Assembly: GCF_002127215.1 (NCBI RefSeq)
Contig: NZ_NFUT01000001.1
Location: 62,001-126,000 of the forward strand
Source of the DNA: Hydrogenophaga sp. IBVHS2
GTDB taxonomy: Bacteria; Pseudomonadota; Gammaproteobacteria; Burkholderiales; Burkholderiaceae_C
Length of the DNA stretch: 64,000 nt
Direction: 5' to 3'
Shown one piece after another: positions 29,554 to 41,887 of this stretch (its first letter is position 1; each line of letters opens with the position of its first letter). The notes beneath the pieces were generated by a model, which saw nothing but the letters and a program-made list of their open reading frames with translations, did not search any database and had not been told where the DNA came from. The position numbers and the translations under genes are program-made.

Positions 29554-30362
29554 GCTGGGTGCGCGAACTTGACGCCCGCCAGCGCGCCATGCTCGACGAG
29601 ATGGGCGTGAAGGTCTGGACGCCGCTGCCGACGACCACCCCGGCACCGGCGCCGACCGCCGCTGTGGCGCCGCCCCCGGCCCCTGCAGCGCCCACCGCAG
29701 CACCACCCATGCGGGCGCCCGCGGCGGCGGCCGTGGCGGCACCGCCGACCCCGACACACCCCACCCCGGCGCGACCGGTCGACACCTCGGCCGTGGCCTC
29801 GCTCGACTGGGACGCCCTGCGCCAGGCCGTGACCGGCTGCCAGGCCTGCGGCCTGTGCCAGAGCCGTCGCCAGACGGTCTTTGGCACCGGGCACGGGCAG
29901 GCGCGCTGGATGATCGTGGGCGAAGCCCCCGGCGAGCAGGAGGACCGGCAGGGCGAGCCCTTCGTCGGGCCGGCCGGCCAGCTGCTGGACGCCATGCTGC
30001 GCGCCACCGGCCGCGACCGCCGCACCGAGGCCGCCGGCGGGGTCTACATCGCCAACGTGCTCAAGTGCCGGCCGCCGGCCAACCGCAACCCGGCGCCCGA
30101 CGAGGTGCTGCGCTGCGAGCCTTTCCTGGCGCGGCAGGTGGCGCTGGTGCAGCCGAAACTCATCATGGCCATGGGGCGGTTCGCGGTGCAGTCGCTGCTG
30201 CGCACCACCGAGCCCATCGGCAGGCTGCGCGGCCGGGTGCACCGCTACGAAGGCGTGCCGGTGATCGTCACCTACCACCCTGCCTACCTGCTGCGCAACC
30301 CGGCGGACAAGGCCAAGGCCTGGGCCGACCTCTGCCTGGCGCTGGATCAGCCGCTGGACTGA
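29550..30362 (+). CDS. udg: Family 4 uracil-DNA glycosylase with [4Fe-4S] cluster
   Basis: Removes uracil from DNA. 270 residues. A low-complexity Pro/Ala/Thr linker (about 27-80) precedes the catalytic domain (about 85-268). Cluster cysteines fit C97-x2-C100 (or C100-x2-C103) and C173-x15-C189; motif 1 is GEAPGEQED and motif 2 is TYHPAYLLR. The N-terminal extension resembles SPO1 DNA polymerase-related UDG proteins of Burkholderiales. Translationally coupled to rimI (ATGA) and overlaps the convergent EamA gene by 16 bp. Confidence 0.9.
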   Translation: MSWVRELDARQRAMLDEMGVKVWTPLPTTTPAPAPTAAVAPPPAPAAPTAAPPMRAPAAAAVAAPPTPTHPTPARPVDTSAVASLDWDALRQAVTGCQACGLCQSRRQTVFGTGHGQARWMIVGEAPGEQEDRQGEPFVGPAGQLLDAMLRATGRDRRTEAAGGVYIANVLKCRPPANRNPAPDEVLRCEPFLARQVALVQPKLIMAMGRFAVQSLLRTTEPIGRLRGRVHRYEGVPVIVTYHPAYLLRNPADKAKAWADLCLALDQPLD

Positions 30363-31243
30363 GGGCTGGCCGGTGCCGGCCAGAGGACGGTGGCAATCGC
30401 CACCATGATCAGGGCCACGGCGGCCCAGTCCTGCCAGTGCAGGGCTTCCTGCAGCAGCACGGCCCCCGCCATCACGCCCAGCACCGGGATCAGCATCACC
30501 GACAGGGTGGAGGCAATCGGCGGCAGGTCACGCGCCAGCATCAGCCAGGCCACCTGCGCGAACGCGAACACACCGATGGCGTTGTAGACCACCGCGCCCC
30601 ACACACCCGGCGTGGGCCAGCCCCACTGGGCGCGCTCGAACAGGATGGAGAGCAGCGTCATCCACAGCGTGGTGACCAGCGTCATCCAGAACGACAGCGC
30701 CAGCGTGGGTGCCGGGATGGTGGTGCGGCGCATCATCTGCGTGCCCACCGCCCAGGTGGCGGCGGCCACCAGCATGAGCGCCACGCCCAGCGGGCGGCCG
30801 GTGAGCGCAGTGATCTCGTGCCACAGCAGCAGCACCACGCCCAGTGCCGCTGCCGCCACACCGCCCCAGGCGCGCAGCGGCAGCCGCTGGCCGAACCACA
30901 GCGCCCCCAGCACCGCCGAGAACACCGGCATGGTGTAGCCCAGGATGGCCGCCCGCCCGCTGGAGAGCGACTGCACCGCCAGGATGGCCAGCACGTGCCA
31001 CACCAGCATGTTGAACACGGTGAGCCAGGCCAGCTCGCGCCAGTGCTCGCGCCCCACCCGCAGCGGCACGCCGCGCCACAGCACGAAGGCCGCCAGCACC
31101 GGCAGGCCCAGCCACATGGACAGGGTGCGGAAGGTCAGCGGCGCATAACCGGTGACCCCGTATTTCATGATGGGCCAGTTGAAGCCCCAGACCACGGTGA
31201 TGAGGACCAGCAGGAAGACCTGGCGTCGGCTGAGCACGGACAT
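30347..31243 (-). CDS. EamA/DMT-family transporter
   Basis: 298 residues with ten hydrophobic helices in two EamA repeats, beginning VFLLVLITVVWGFNWPIMKYG. Probable exporter of small metabolites; substrate unknown. Divergent from pyrF across only 36 bp. The ATG at 31243 has no Shine-Dalgarno; a TACACT hexamer lies 8 nt upstream, so the leader would be very short. The 3' end overlaps udg. Confidence 0.85.
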   Translation of the reverse strand: MSVLSRRQVFLLVLITVVWGFNWPIMKYGVTGYAPLTFRTLSMWLGLPVLAAFVLWRGVPLRVGREHWRELAWLTVFNMLVWHVLAILAVQSLSSGRAAILGYTMPVFSAVLGALWFGQRLPLRAWGGVAAAALGVVLLLWHEITALTGRPLGVALMLVAAATWAVGTQMMRRTTIPAPTLALSFWMTLVTTLWMTLLSILFERAQWGWPTPGVWGAVVYNAIGVFAFAQVAWLMLARDLPPIASTLSVMLIPVLGVMAGAVLLQEALHWQDWAAVALIMVAIATVLWPAPASPQSSG

Positions 31244-31279
31244 GGGGGCGCAGTGTAGTGGCCCCCTAGAATCGATCGC
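31244..31279. promoter_or_regulatory. Compact divergent promoter of EamA gene and pyrF
   Basis: A 36-bp gap must hold both promoters. On the plus strand TAGAAT (31267-31272) is 7 nt before the pyrF ATG; on the minus strand TACACT (31257 to 31252) is 8 nt before the EamA ATG. Both messages would be leaderless or nearly so, and each -35 would fall in or next to the opposite gene. Inferred from spacing. Confidence 0.4.
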
Positions 31280-32119
31280 ATGACCTTCCTCGACATGCTG
31301 CACGGCGCGCGGCGCCAGAACCGGTCCCTGCTGTGCGTGGGCCTGGACCCCGAACCTTCGCGCTTCCCGGCCGCCCACCGGGGCCGCCCGGGCGACATCT
31401 TCGCGTTCTGCGCCGCCATCGTGGATGCCACCGCCGACCTGGCCATGGCCTTCAAGCCGCAGATCGCCTACTTCGCGGCGCACCGGGCCGAAGACCAGCT
31501 GGAGCGCCTGATCGCCCACATCCGGGATGTGGCGCCGCAGGTGCCGGTGATCCTGGATGCCAAGCGCGGCGACATCGGCAGCACCGCCGAGCAGTACGCC
31601 ATCGAGGCCTTCGAGCGTTTCGGGGCCGATGCCGTCACGCTGTCGCCCTTCATGGGCTTCGACTCGGTCGAGCCCTACCTCCGGCGCCACGGCAAGGGCG
31701 CCTTCCTGCTGTGCCGCACCTCCAACCCCGGCGGCGACGATCTGCAGAACCAGCACCTCGCCTCGGTGGACGGCCAGCCCCGGGTGTACGAACACATCGC
31801 CCGGCTGGCCCAGGGCCCCTGGAACCTCAATGGCCAGCTCGGCCTGGTGGTGGGTGCCACCTACCCGGCCGAGATCCAGCGGGTGCGTGAACTCGCACCC
31901 TCGCTCCCCCTGCTGATCCCCGGCGTGGGCGCCCAGGGCGGTGATGCCACCGCCACGGTGCGCGCCGGGCTGCGCGAACACGCCGATTCGCCCGCCGGGC
32001 TGATCGCCGTCAATTCCTCCCGCGCCATCCTGTACGCCTCCGGCGGCACCGACTTTGCCGCGGCCGCCCGCACGGTGGCGCAACGCACCCGCGACGAACT
32101 GGAAGCCGCCTGCCCATGA
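31280..32119 (+). CDS. pyrF: Orotidine-5'-phosphate decarboxylase, type 2
   Basis: Last step of UMP synthesis. 279 residues with the catalytic Asp-Lys-x-x-Asp of [13 protein letters not shown] (D93, K95, D98). The length and the motifs CVGLDPEP and [10 protein letters not shown] identify the longer type 2 (mycobacterial/betaproteobacterial) subfamily rather than the 245-residue E. coli type. TAGAAT lies 7 nt before the ATG and no ribosome site is visible. The stop overlaps the first GST gene by 4 bp. Confidence 0.94.
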   Translation: MTFLDMLHGARRQNRSLLCVGLDPEPSRFPAAHRGRPGDIFAFCAAIVDATADLAMAFKPQIAYFAAHRAEDQLERLIAHIRDVAPQVPVILDAKRGDIGSTAEQYAIEAFERFGADAVTLSPFMGFDSVEPYLRRHGKGAFLLCRTSNPGGDDLQNQHLASVDGQPRVYEHIARLAQGPWNLNGQLGLVVGATYPAEIQRVRELAPSLPLLIPGVGAQGGDATATVRAGLREHADSPAGLIAVNSSRAILYASGGTDFAAAARTVAQRTRDELEAACP

Positions 32120-32838
32120 TCACCCTGCACACCGCCGCCACGCCCAACGGGCACAAGGTCTCCATCGCCCTCGAAGAACTGGGCCTGCCCTACACCCTGA
32201 AGGTGATCGATCTGGCGGCCGGTGAACAGAAACAGCCGCCCTTCCTGGCGCTCAACCCCAACGGCCGCATCCCGGTGATCGTCGACCACGACGGACCGGA
32301 CGGCGGCGACTTCACCGTGTTCGAGTCGGGCGCCATCCTGGTCTACCTGGCCGAGAAGACCGGCAGGCTCATGCCCACCGATGCACGCGGCCGTTCGTTG
32401 GTGCTGCAGTGGCTGATGTTCCAGATGGGCGGCATCGGACCCATGATGGGCCAGGCCAATGTGTTCTTCCGCTACTTCCCCGAGAAGATCCCGGCGGCCA
32501 TCGACCGCTACCAGGGCGAGACCCGCCGCCTGTTCGGCGTGCTGGACGGGCACCTGGCGCAGCACGAGTGGCTGGCCGGCGACTACTCGATCGCCGACAT
32601 CGCCAACTGGGCCTGGGTGCGCACCCACCGGTGGTCGGGCGTCGACATCGACGACCTGCCCCACCTCAGGCGCTGGCGCGACGCCATCCGGGCCCGGCCG
32701 GCCGCACAGCGCGGCATCGAGATGCCGCCCTCCAAGGTGGACCTCACCCGCGACGGCGACGAGGCGGCGAAGCGTTTCGCCGAGGAAGCCCGCCGCATGG
32801 TCGAGACCGGCGCCAACCGCCCGAAAGGGAACGCATGA
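32116..32838 (+). CDS. Glutathione S-transferase-like disulfide reductase (YfcG/YghU type)
   Basis: 240 residues. The thioredoxin-like N-domain opens with [21 protein letters not shown]; the TPNGHK signature is that of the Nu-class GST/disulfide-bond reductases YfcG and YghU of E. coli, followed by [13 protein letters not shown] and [12 protein letters not shown] (glutathione-binding Glu-Ser). The helical C-domain has [10 protein letters not shown]. Probable glutathionyl-disulfide reductase. Overlaps pyrF and the next GST by 4 bp each (ATGA), so the three are translated as a unit. Confidence 0.87.
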   Translation: MITLHTAATPNGHKVSIALEELGLPYTLKVIDLAAGEQKQPPFLALNPNGRIPVIVDHDGPDGGDFTVFESGAILVYLAEKTGRLMPTDARGRSLVLQWLMFQMGGIGPMMGQANVFFRYFPEKIPAAIDRYQGETRRLFGVLDGHLAQHEWLAGDYSIADIANWAWVRTHRWSGVDIDDLPHLRRWRDAIRARPAAQRGIEMPPSKVDLTRDGDEAAKRFAEEARRMVETGANRPKGNA

Positions 32839-33467
32839 ACCCCGCGGACCTGCGCCTGTACATCGCCCCGCGGGCGCCCAACCCGCGCCGGGTGCAGATG
32901 TTCATCGCCGAGAAGGGCATCACCGGCATCCCGGAGGTGGCCGTGGACCTGAACGCCCAGGAACACCGCAGCGAGGCCTTCCGCGCCCGCAGCCCGCTGG
33001 CCAAGGTGCCGGCACTCGAGCTGCCCGACGGCCGCGTGCTGACCGAAACCCGCGCCATCTGCACCTGGATCGAAGGCCGCTGGCCCGAGCCCGACCTGAT
33101 GGGCCGCACCGGCGAGGAACGCGCCTTCATCGAGATGGCCGACCGCCGCATCGAGTGGTACTTCATGCTGCCCATGGCGCAGTGCATCCGCCACACCCAC
33201 CCGGGCCTGGCGCCGCTGGAGCAGCCGCAGTTCCCGGACTTCGGCGCCTCGCAGCGCGACAAGGCACTCGACACCGCCCGCTGGCTCGATGCCGAGCTGC
33301 AGCGCCAGCCCTGGGTGGCCGGCGAGCGCTTCAGCATCGCCGACATCACCGCCTTCTGCACCGTGGAATTCGCGCGGCTGGCCCGCTTCAAGCCGGCCGA
33401 CGAAGGCCTGGGCGCGCTGCAGGCCTGGCGCGACCGGGTGGCCGAACGCGCCTCGGCCCGGGTCTGA
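32835..33467 (+). CDS. Glutathione S-transferase family protein
   Basis: 210 residues. The N-terminal thioredoxin fold has [21 protein letters not shown], with TETRAI as the glutathione-anchoring segment, and the C-domain has [14 protein letters not shown]. It is distinct from the preceding GST, so this is not a recent duplication. AAAGGGA precedes the ATG. Substrate unknown. The stop is 1 bp from the convergent CYTH-CHAD stop. Confidence 0.87.
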   Translation: MNPADLRLYIAPRAPNPRRVQMFIAEKGITGIPEVAVDLNAQEHRSEAFRARSPLAKVPALELPDGRVLTETRAICTWIEGRWPEPDLMGRTGEERAFIEMADRRIEWYFMLPMAQCIRHTHPGLAPLEQPQFPDFGASQRDKALDTARWLDAELQRQPWVAGERFSIADITAFCTVEFARLARFKPADEGLGALQAWRDRVAERASARV

Positions 33468-33468
33468 G

Positions 33469-35007
33469 TCAGGCGTCGCGCCAGGGCGTCACCGCCAGGG
33501 CCTGTTCCACCGCCTCCAGCCCTTGCAGCCCCCGGGCCTGCTCGGCGGCGACCCATGCCTGCAACCGGGCCGTGGCCGCCGGTGCCAGGGTGGGCGGCAG
33601 GCCCGCCAGCCACTGCCCTGCCACGTCCATGTCGTTGAGGTCACCCAGCAGCGCCTGCGCATCGGCCAGGGCCTGCATGCTGCGCCGGCCCCGGCGCGGC
33701 GGCAGCTGGTCGGCCAGGAACTCCATCGCATACCGCTGGCGCTTGACCGCCAGACGCAGCCGGTGGCGGCCGGCCGGCCCGGCCGGGAGCGCCTGGCGAG
33801 CGGCGGCCTGCAGCCGTCGGTGCGATTGCCACAGGCGCCGCGCGGCCCAGCGCACCAGCCGCTCGGGTGGACGGCCCGCAGGCTCCGGCATGGACAGCAC
33901 CGCCCGCAGAAAGGCCAGCAGGTTCAGGCCGTAGGCGGCATCCCGGAACGCCGCCACGGCCAGCGCATGGCCGGCCTGGCGTTCGGCCCGGGCATGGGCC
34001 AGCAGCGGTGCCTGGTCGGCATCGCTCAGGCCCAGAGCGGTCATGGCCGGCAACAACCAGCCCAGGCGCACATCGGCCTCGCGGGCGGGGCCCAGGGACC
34101 GGGCCAGGTCGCCCCAGACATGCAGCCAGTGGGTCGTGAAGCGTCCCGGCAGCACCGGCGCGAACAGCCGCAGGGCGCTGCGCAGACGGCGCAGCGCCAC
34201 CCGGGCCTGGTGCACGCAGTCGGCATCGGGCAGCTGCCCCCGGTCGGCCGCGGCCCGGATGGCGGCCTCGTTGGCCTGCAGGTGGGTCAGCGCCGACAGC
34301 ATGGTCTGCCGCCAGGCCTCCACCGGCGATCCGTCGCGCTGCAAGGCCGCCACACCGGTGCGGGCCGGGCCGGGCTGCTCGTCGGCCTGCAGGGCGTAAC
34401 CGCGCTCGGCCTTGCTGCGCTGCACCGGCCACAGGCGCAGTGCGGTGCTGCGCATGCCGCCAGGGCCCAGGCACACGGTGTGGGCCAGATCGAGCAGCGC
34501 GTCGACGGGTCCGTCCAGCAGTTCCAGCTCCAGCTCCAGCAGGGCCTCCCGGCGCGGTGGCTGGCCGGCTTCGATGTGACCCTGATCCAGCGCCACCTCT
34601 ATGCGGGCACCGGCGTGCTCGATGACGGCGCGGCGGCGCAGGAAGTCGGTGCGGAAGGCCGGCTGCAGCCGGTCGGCCAGACCGCGCAGCCGGGCGGCGA
34701 GCGCCGGGTCGTCGACGATGGCGGCGAAGTCGGGCGTGCCCCGGGGGGCCGGTGCTTCCCATTCGCCGCGCTGCGACAGCCCGCCCACCGAGCTGCCCGC
34801 GGTCTTGACGGTGAGCCAGGTGCGCCGACCGACGCGGCGGCTGCGCGCCGCCATGCGCGCTCCGCGCAGCGCCAGGTCCGGGGTGTCGAAGTACACCGCG
34901 GCCATCGGCTGCCGCTCCCACAGTGCGCCGGCCAGGCAAGGGTGGGCCAGCAGCAGCGGCAGGTCATCGGGGTGCAGGGCCAGCTTGAGTTCGGTTTCGG
35001 AGGGCAT
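33469..35007 (-). CDS. CYTH-CHAD domain protein (inorganic triphosphatase YgiF-like)
   Basis: 512 residues. The N-terminal CYTH triphosphate-tunnel domain (1-200) begins with the diagnostic E-x-E-x-K as ETELKLAL. The C-terminal CHAD domain (about 225-505) is helical with conserved histidines, such as VHQARVALRRLRSALRLF and LRLAVKRQRYAMEFL, which bind polyphosphate. E. coli YgiF hydrolyses inorganic triphosphate. Probable role in polyphosphate or triphosphate metabolism at granules. Divergent from the RcnB-like gene across 80 bp. Confidence 0.88.
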   Translation of the reverse strand: MPSETELKLALHPDDLPLLLAHPCLAGALWERQPMAAVYFDTPDLALRGARMAARSRRVGRRTWLTVKTAGSSVGGLSQRGEWEAPAPRGTPDFAAIVDDPALAARLRGLADRLQPAFRTDFLRRRAVIEHAGARIEVALDQGHIEAGQPPRREALLELELELLDGPVDALLDLAHTVCLGPGGMRSTALRLWPVQRSKAERGYALQADEQPGPARTGVAALQRDGSPVEAWRQTMLSALTHLQANEAAIRAAADRGQLPDADCVHQARVALRRLRSALRLFAPVLPGRFTTHWLHVWGDLARSLGPAREADVRLGWLLPAMTALGLSDADQAPLLAHARAERQAGHALAVAAFRDAAYGLNLLAFLRAVLSMPEPAGRPPERLVRWAARRLWQSHRRLQAAARQALPAGPAGRHRLRLAVKRQRYAMEFLADQLPPRRGRRSMQALADAQALLGDLNDMDVAGQWLAGLPPTLAPAATARLQAWVAAEQARGLQGLEAVEQALAVTPWRDA

Positions 35008-35087
35008 GGCGGTCAGGGAACGTCCGGTTACGCAACGGGCCTCAGCAGGGCTCACAATTCTCACCCGTTTGAACAGGGAGATCACAG

Positions 35088-35675
35088 ATGAAATTTCGAA
35101 TGCTGAAAACCGGATTGCTGGCACTGTGCATGGCGCTCGGCGCCACGGCGGGCTGGGCCGGCAAGCCGGATCACGCCGGTGGCGGACGCGATGACGACCG
35201 CTACGAAAAGCGGGACAAGGGCGACAAGGGCGACCGGGGCCACGGCAAGCACCGCCACGACCGGGACGACGACCGCCGCGAGGTGTACCGGGACGGCTAC
35301 CGCGATGGCTACCGCACCGGCGAACGGTCGGGCTCCGGCGTGTCGGTCAACATCCAGATCGGCCAGTACTTCAACGACAGCCAGCGGCGCGTGGCAGTGG
35401 ACTATTACCAGCCCCAGTTCCGCGCCGGCAAATGCCCGCCCGGTCTGGCCAAGAAGGGCAACGGCTGCATGCCCCCGGGGCAGGCCAAGGCCTGGCGCCG
35501 GGGCTACGCCCTGCCGCCGGACGTGGTGTATTACCCGGTGCCGTCCAGCGTGTCGGTGCGCCTGGGCACGCCGCCGGCCGGCTACAAGTACGTGCGGGTG
35601 GCCGCCGACATCCTGCTGATCGCGGTGGGCACCGCCATGGTGGTGGATGCCATCGAGGACCTGGGCAACCTCTGA
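35088..35675 (+). CDS. RcnB-like periplasmic protein
   Basis: 195 residues with a signal peptide (MKFRMLKTGLLALCMALGATAGWA), then a highly charged Asp/Arg/Lys/His region (about 28-78) with repeated DGYRDGYRTG. The C-terminal part contains CPPGLAKKGNGCMPPGQAKAW and a closing hydrophobic helix (about 170-188), a pattern shared with RcnB-family proteins (nickel/cobalt homeostasis in E. coli). The His/Asp-rich stretch could bind metals, but no metal transporter gene is adjacent. AGGGAG precedes the ATG. 3 bp from the convergent uvrA stop. Confidence 0.72.
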   Translation: MKFRMLKTGLLALCMALGATAGWAGKPDHAGGGRDDDRYEKRDKGDKGDRGHGKHRHDRDDDRREVYRDGYRDGYRTGERSGSGVSVNIQIGQYFNDSQRRVAVDYYQPQFRAGKCPPGLAKKGNGCMPPGQAKAWRRGYALPPDVVYYPVPSSVSVRLGTPPAGYKYVRVAADILLIAVGTAMVVDAIEDLGNL

Positions 35676-35678
35676 CGC

Positions 35679-38780
<3,102 letters not shown>

Positions 38781-38851
38781 CCGGCCCCCTGAGGGCAACC
38801 CGCCATGATAAGACGGCCGCCCCCGCCGTGCCGGGGGGTTGCCGAAGGGCC

Positions 38852-40486
38852 TCAGGCTGCGCCGGGGCGATGGCGCGGCTTGGGCACCGGCAGGCCGAAG
38901 CGGCGCATGAGGGCTTCCGACAGGCGCCAGATGTCGTCGTGGTCCGGCGGGGCATCGTGGGGCACCTGCAGCGCCAGCTGGCGGAGGTGCCCCCGCCACT
39001 TCCGGCCGCAGTCCAGATCCTGGGCCAGCACGCGGTCCAGACCGCTCCAGGCCGTGTCATCGTCCGCCGCTTTCACCAGGGCCCGGACCAGCAGCTCGAT
39101 GGCCAGGTACTCGTTGCCGGCCCAGACCGGATCCGCCAGTCTGCCGGTACGCCCCGCCCAGTCCAGGCTGGCCCGGCGCGCCAGTTCTGCATGGTCCTGC
39201 TGGCGCACGACCACGGCCCGGCCCTGGCGGGCCTGCCGGTGGTTGAGCACCGCCTGGGCCACGCAGTAGCCCGCCGCCACCGTGCCCAGCAGGGCGATCA
39301 CTGCCCAGCCGGCGGGCGTGACGCTGGCCGCCGCCAGCGCCGCCGCACCCAGCCCCAGCGCCACCGGCGCCAGCCCCACGTAGGCGGCGCTGCGCACCCG
39401 CCGGATCCAGCCCTGCCAGAGCTCGCGCCGCCATGGCCGCGCCTGACGGTGGCCGGCGCCCCGGATCACCGTCAGCCCGCGAGCGAACAGGCCGGCAGGC
39501 GCATCGGCCGGTGCGGGCTTCAGGGCGCCGATGGCGCGGTCGAGGCGAGCCATGCGGGCGTCCAGCTGCCGGCGTCCGGCTCGAGCCCGGCGGATCTGCT
39601 GGGTCGCCTCCACCGTTCCGGCCACGCCGTCCACCAGCAGGAGCAGCGGCAGCAGCAGGGGCATGACGGCGGTGGCGAGGAAGGCCATGAAGGGCGATCC
39701 GCCTGCCGCCAGCGTCGATGCGATGCCGGTCAATCCGCCCAGGTTGCGGCCGGCCGAAAGGCCTTCCTTGAGCCTTTTTTCCGTCGACACCGCGCCCGAG
39801 CCCAGTTCCGCGATGCGCTTGAGACCCAGGCACCGGACCGCCTGCAGGCGGTGTTCCAGCCGGGTACGGCGGTCGATGGCCGACCGGGACGGCGTGGCCT
39901 GCTGTCGCAGCGCCCGCAGCTCCCGCCGCCAGTGTTGCGCGCGCCGCTGCAGCTGCGGCAAGGACCCCTGAAAACAGCGCCGCGTGACCACCCAGGCCTC
40001 CAGATGGTGCCTGCGGTCCAGCCAGTCCCGGGCCTCCTGTGCGGTGTCTGCGCAGGCGCGGCTGGCGGTCAGCCGGGCCGCGGCCTCTTCGACCTGCACC
40101 CAGGCTGCCCGCGCCTTGCGCCGGCTGCGCAGGATGTCCAGGCCGGTCTTGACCGCCTCGACCGGTGCCGACGCACCCGCCACCAGCCCGACCGCCGCGC
40201 CGGCACCGGTCCAGACCGCCTCGGTGGCCGAGCCGGTGGCGTGCACGGCCGCCTGGACGGCCGTCGACGCCGCGGTGTTGACACCGTGCACGCCGTAGCT
40301 GACCGCCACCTGCTCGGGCCGGAGCCGCCGCTGCCCGGGCAGCAGGCGCCGGCTGTGGCATCGGGTGCGGAGCTCTTTGAGCAGTTCGTCGGCCCGGCCT
40401 TTCACCGTGTGCAGGGCGGTGCTCGCTGTGGGGTGAATGAGAACCCGGGTCGGTGGAAGCGGGAAGAAACAGGATGCGGTGCTCAT
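38852..40486 (-). CDS. Large orphan protein with coiled regions and hydrophobic hairpins
   Basis: Unrecognised. 544 residues, Arg/Ala-rich. It has helical, charged regions (about 25-60, 115-245, 295-320, 345-367, 415-545) separated by hydrophobic stretches at about 266-290 and a pair at 368-388 and 391-414; a weaker Gly/Ala-rich stretch lies at 90-112. No signal peptide, no catalytic motif, few cysteines. The coil/hydrophobic layout is broadly like secreted translocator or effector proteins, but this is only a resemblance. Upstream of uvrA on the same strand, 71 bp gap. ATG at 40534 is an alternative start. Confidence 0.6.
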   Translation of the reverse strand: MSTASCFFPLPPTRVLIHPTASTALHTVKGRADELLKELRTRCHSRRLLPGQRRLRPEQVAVSYGVHGVNTAASTAVQAAVHATGSATEAVWTGAGAAVGLVAGASAPVEAVKTGLDILRSRRKARAAWVQVEEAAARLTASRACADTAQEARDWLDRRHHLEAWVVTRRCFQGSLPQLQRRAQHWRRELRALRQQATPSRSAIDRRTRLEHRLQAVRCLGLKRIAELGSGAVSTEKRLKEGLSAGRNLGGLTGIASTLAAGGSPFMAFLATAVMPLLLPLLLLVDGVAGTVEATQQIRRARAGRRQLDARMARLDRAIGALKPAPADAPAGLFARGLTVIRGAGHRQARPWRRELWQGWIRRVRSAAYVGLAPVALGLGAAALAAASVTPAGWAVIALLGTVAAGYCVAQAVLNHRQARQGRAVVVRQQDHAELARRASLDWAGRTGRLADPVWAGNEYLAIELLVRALVKAADDDTAWSGLDRVLAQDLDCGRKWRGHLRQLALQVPHDAPPDHDDIWRLSEALMRRFGLPVPKPRHRPGAA

Positions 40487-40581
40487 GCAGGTGCCCGGCC
40501 GGCGGGCGGTTGGTGCGGAGCCGCCGAGGGTCACGGGGCCGCGTGACGCGGCGGTGTCACCGGCCGGTCATCCATCGGCTG

Positions 40582-40600
40582 GTCGGCTTTGGCCGACAAT
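40582..40600. promoter_or_regulatory. Inverted repeat over a -10-like element upstream of the MFS gene
   Basis: GTCGGC-TTTG-GCCGAC (40582-40597) is a perfect 6-bp inverted repeat whose right arm overlaps GACAAT (40595-40600), a -10 candidate for the MFS gene at 40692. The 205-bp gap between the orphan gene and the MFS gene shows no other recognisable feature. Confidence 0.3.
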
Positions 40601-40691
40601 AGGCGGCTTTGCAGGGGTGGCGTCGGTCCAGCCCGCGCGCCCTTTGTCTGCCCCGTCCTTGTCCGCCCATCCCGATCTCCCGTCCCACCGC

Positions 40692-41876
40692 ATGACGCCT
40701 GCCGAACGGCGGGCCAGCGGCGCACTGGCGTCCATCTACGCCTTGCGCATGCTGGGCCTGTTCCTGGTGCTGCCGGTGTTCGCGCTGCAGGCGCGGCACT
40801 ACCCGGGCGGGGACAACGCGGCCCTGGTCGGCCTGGCCATGGGCATCTATGGCCTGACCCAGGCGCTGCTGCAGGTGCCGCTGGGCATGGCCTCGGACCG
40901 CATCGGGCGCAAGCCGGTGATCATCGGCGGGCTGGCGCTGTTCGCCCTGGGCAGTGCGGTGGCCGCCTGGGCGCCTTCCCTGACCTGGCTGGCCATCGGC
41001 CGCGCGCTGCAGGGCGGCGGGGCGATCTCCGCCGCCGTGACCGCCCTGCTCGCCGACCTCACCCGGGACTCGGTGCGTACCAAGTCGATGGCGCTGGTGG
41101 GCATCAGCATCGCGCTCATGTTCGCGCTCTCGCTGGTGGCCGCGCCGGTGCTGGTGCAGCACATCGGGCTGAGCGGGCTGTTCCTGCTCACCGCCGCGCT
41201 GGCGATCACCGGCATGGCGGTGGTGGCCTGGGTGGTGCCGCCCGAGCCGGCCTTGCCCACGGTGACCGGACGCGGCAGCCTGCGCGAGGTGCTGCGCGAC
41301 GCCGAACTGCTGCGGGTGGATCTGGGCGTGTTCGTGCTGCATGCGGTGCAGATCGCCATGTGGATGGCGGTGCCGGCCCTGCTGGTGCAGGCCGGGCTCG
41401 ACACACAGCACCATTGGTGGGTGTACCTGCCCGCGGTGCTGGGCTCGCTGCTGGTCATCGGTGGCCTGCTGTTCCGGCTCGAGCGCAAGGGCCACTTCCG
41501 CGCGGTGTACCTGGGCTCGATCGCCATCATCGTGCTGGTGCAGATCGGCTTCCTGATCAGCCTGCAGTCCACCCCTCCCTCCATCGCGCTGGTGGCGATC
41601 CTGCTGACGCTGTACTTCGTCGGCTTCAACACCCAGGAAGCCAGCCAGCCCAGCCTGGCCTCGCGGCTGGCCGCACCGCACCAGCGCGGCGCGGCACTCG
41701 GTGTCTACAACACGCTGATGTCGCTGGGCATCTTCACCGGGGGCAGCGTGGGCGGTCTGGTGGTGCAGCACTGGGGCGGCAGCGGCATCTTCACCGTGAG
41801 CGCCGCCCTCATGGGCTTGTGGCTGGTGCTGGCCTGGCCCATGAGCGCCCGGCGCACCGGCATCACGCCGCACTGA
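40692..41876 (+). CDS. MFS drug-type transporter
   Basis: 394 residues, about twelve helices, with the classical MFS motif A GMASDRIGRKPVIIGG between helices 2 and 3 and an antiporter-style motif C region in helix 5. Resembles the YajR-type branch without its C-terminal RNA-binding-like domain. Between uvrA and ssb, a position where Burkholderiales genomes often carry an MFS gene. Substrate unknown. Start chosen to leave a short tail (TPAERRASGALASIYALR) before helix 1. Confidence 0.87.
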   Translation: MTPAERRASGALASIYALRMLGLFLVLPVFALQARHYPGGDNAALVGLAMGIYGLTQALLQVPLGMASDRIGRKPVIIGGLALFALGSAVAAWAPSLTWLAIGRALQGGGAISAAVTALLADLTRDSVRTKSMALVGISIALMFALSLVAAPVLVQHIGLSGLFLLTAALAITGMAVVAWVVPPEPALPTVTGRGSLREVLRDAELLRVDLGVFVLHAVQIAMWMAVPALLVQAGLDTQHHWWVYLPAVLGSLLVIGGLLFRLERKGHFRAVYLGSIAIIVLVQIGFLISLQSTPPSIALVAILLTLYFVGFNTQEASQPSLASRLAAPHQRGAALGVYNTLMSLGIFTGGSVGGLVVQHWGGSGIFTVSAALMGLWLVLAWPMSARRTGITPH

Positions 41877-41887
41877 ACGCCGACGGT

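Noticed and set aside
32116..33467. Recent tandem duplication of the two GST genes
   Set aside because: The two proteins differ in length, N-terminal signature (TPNGHK against none) and C-domain, so they are distinct GST classes.
38781..38851. LexA (SOS) box upstream of uvrA
   Set aside because: No CTG-N10-CAG-type sequence is visible in the gap; any SOS control would have to come from the orphan gene side.
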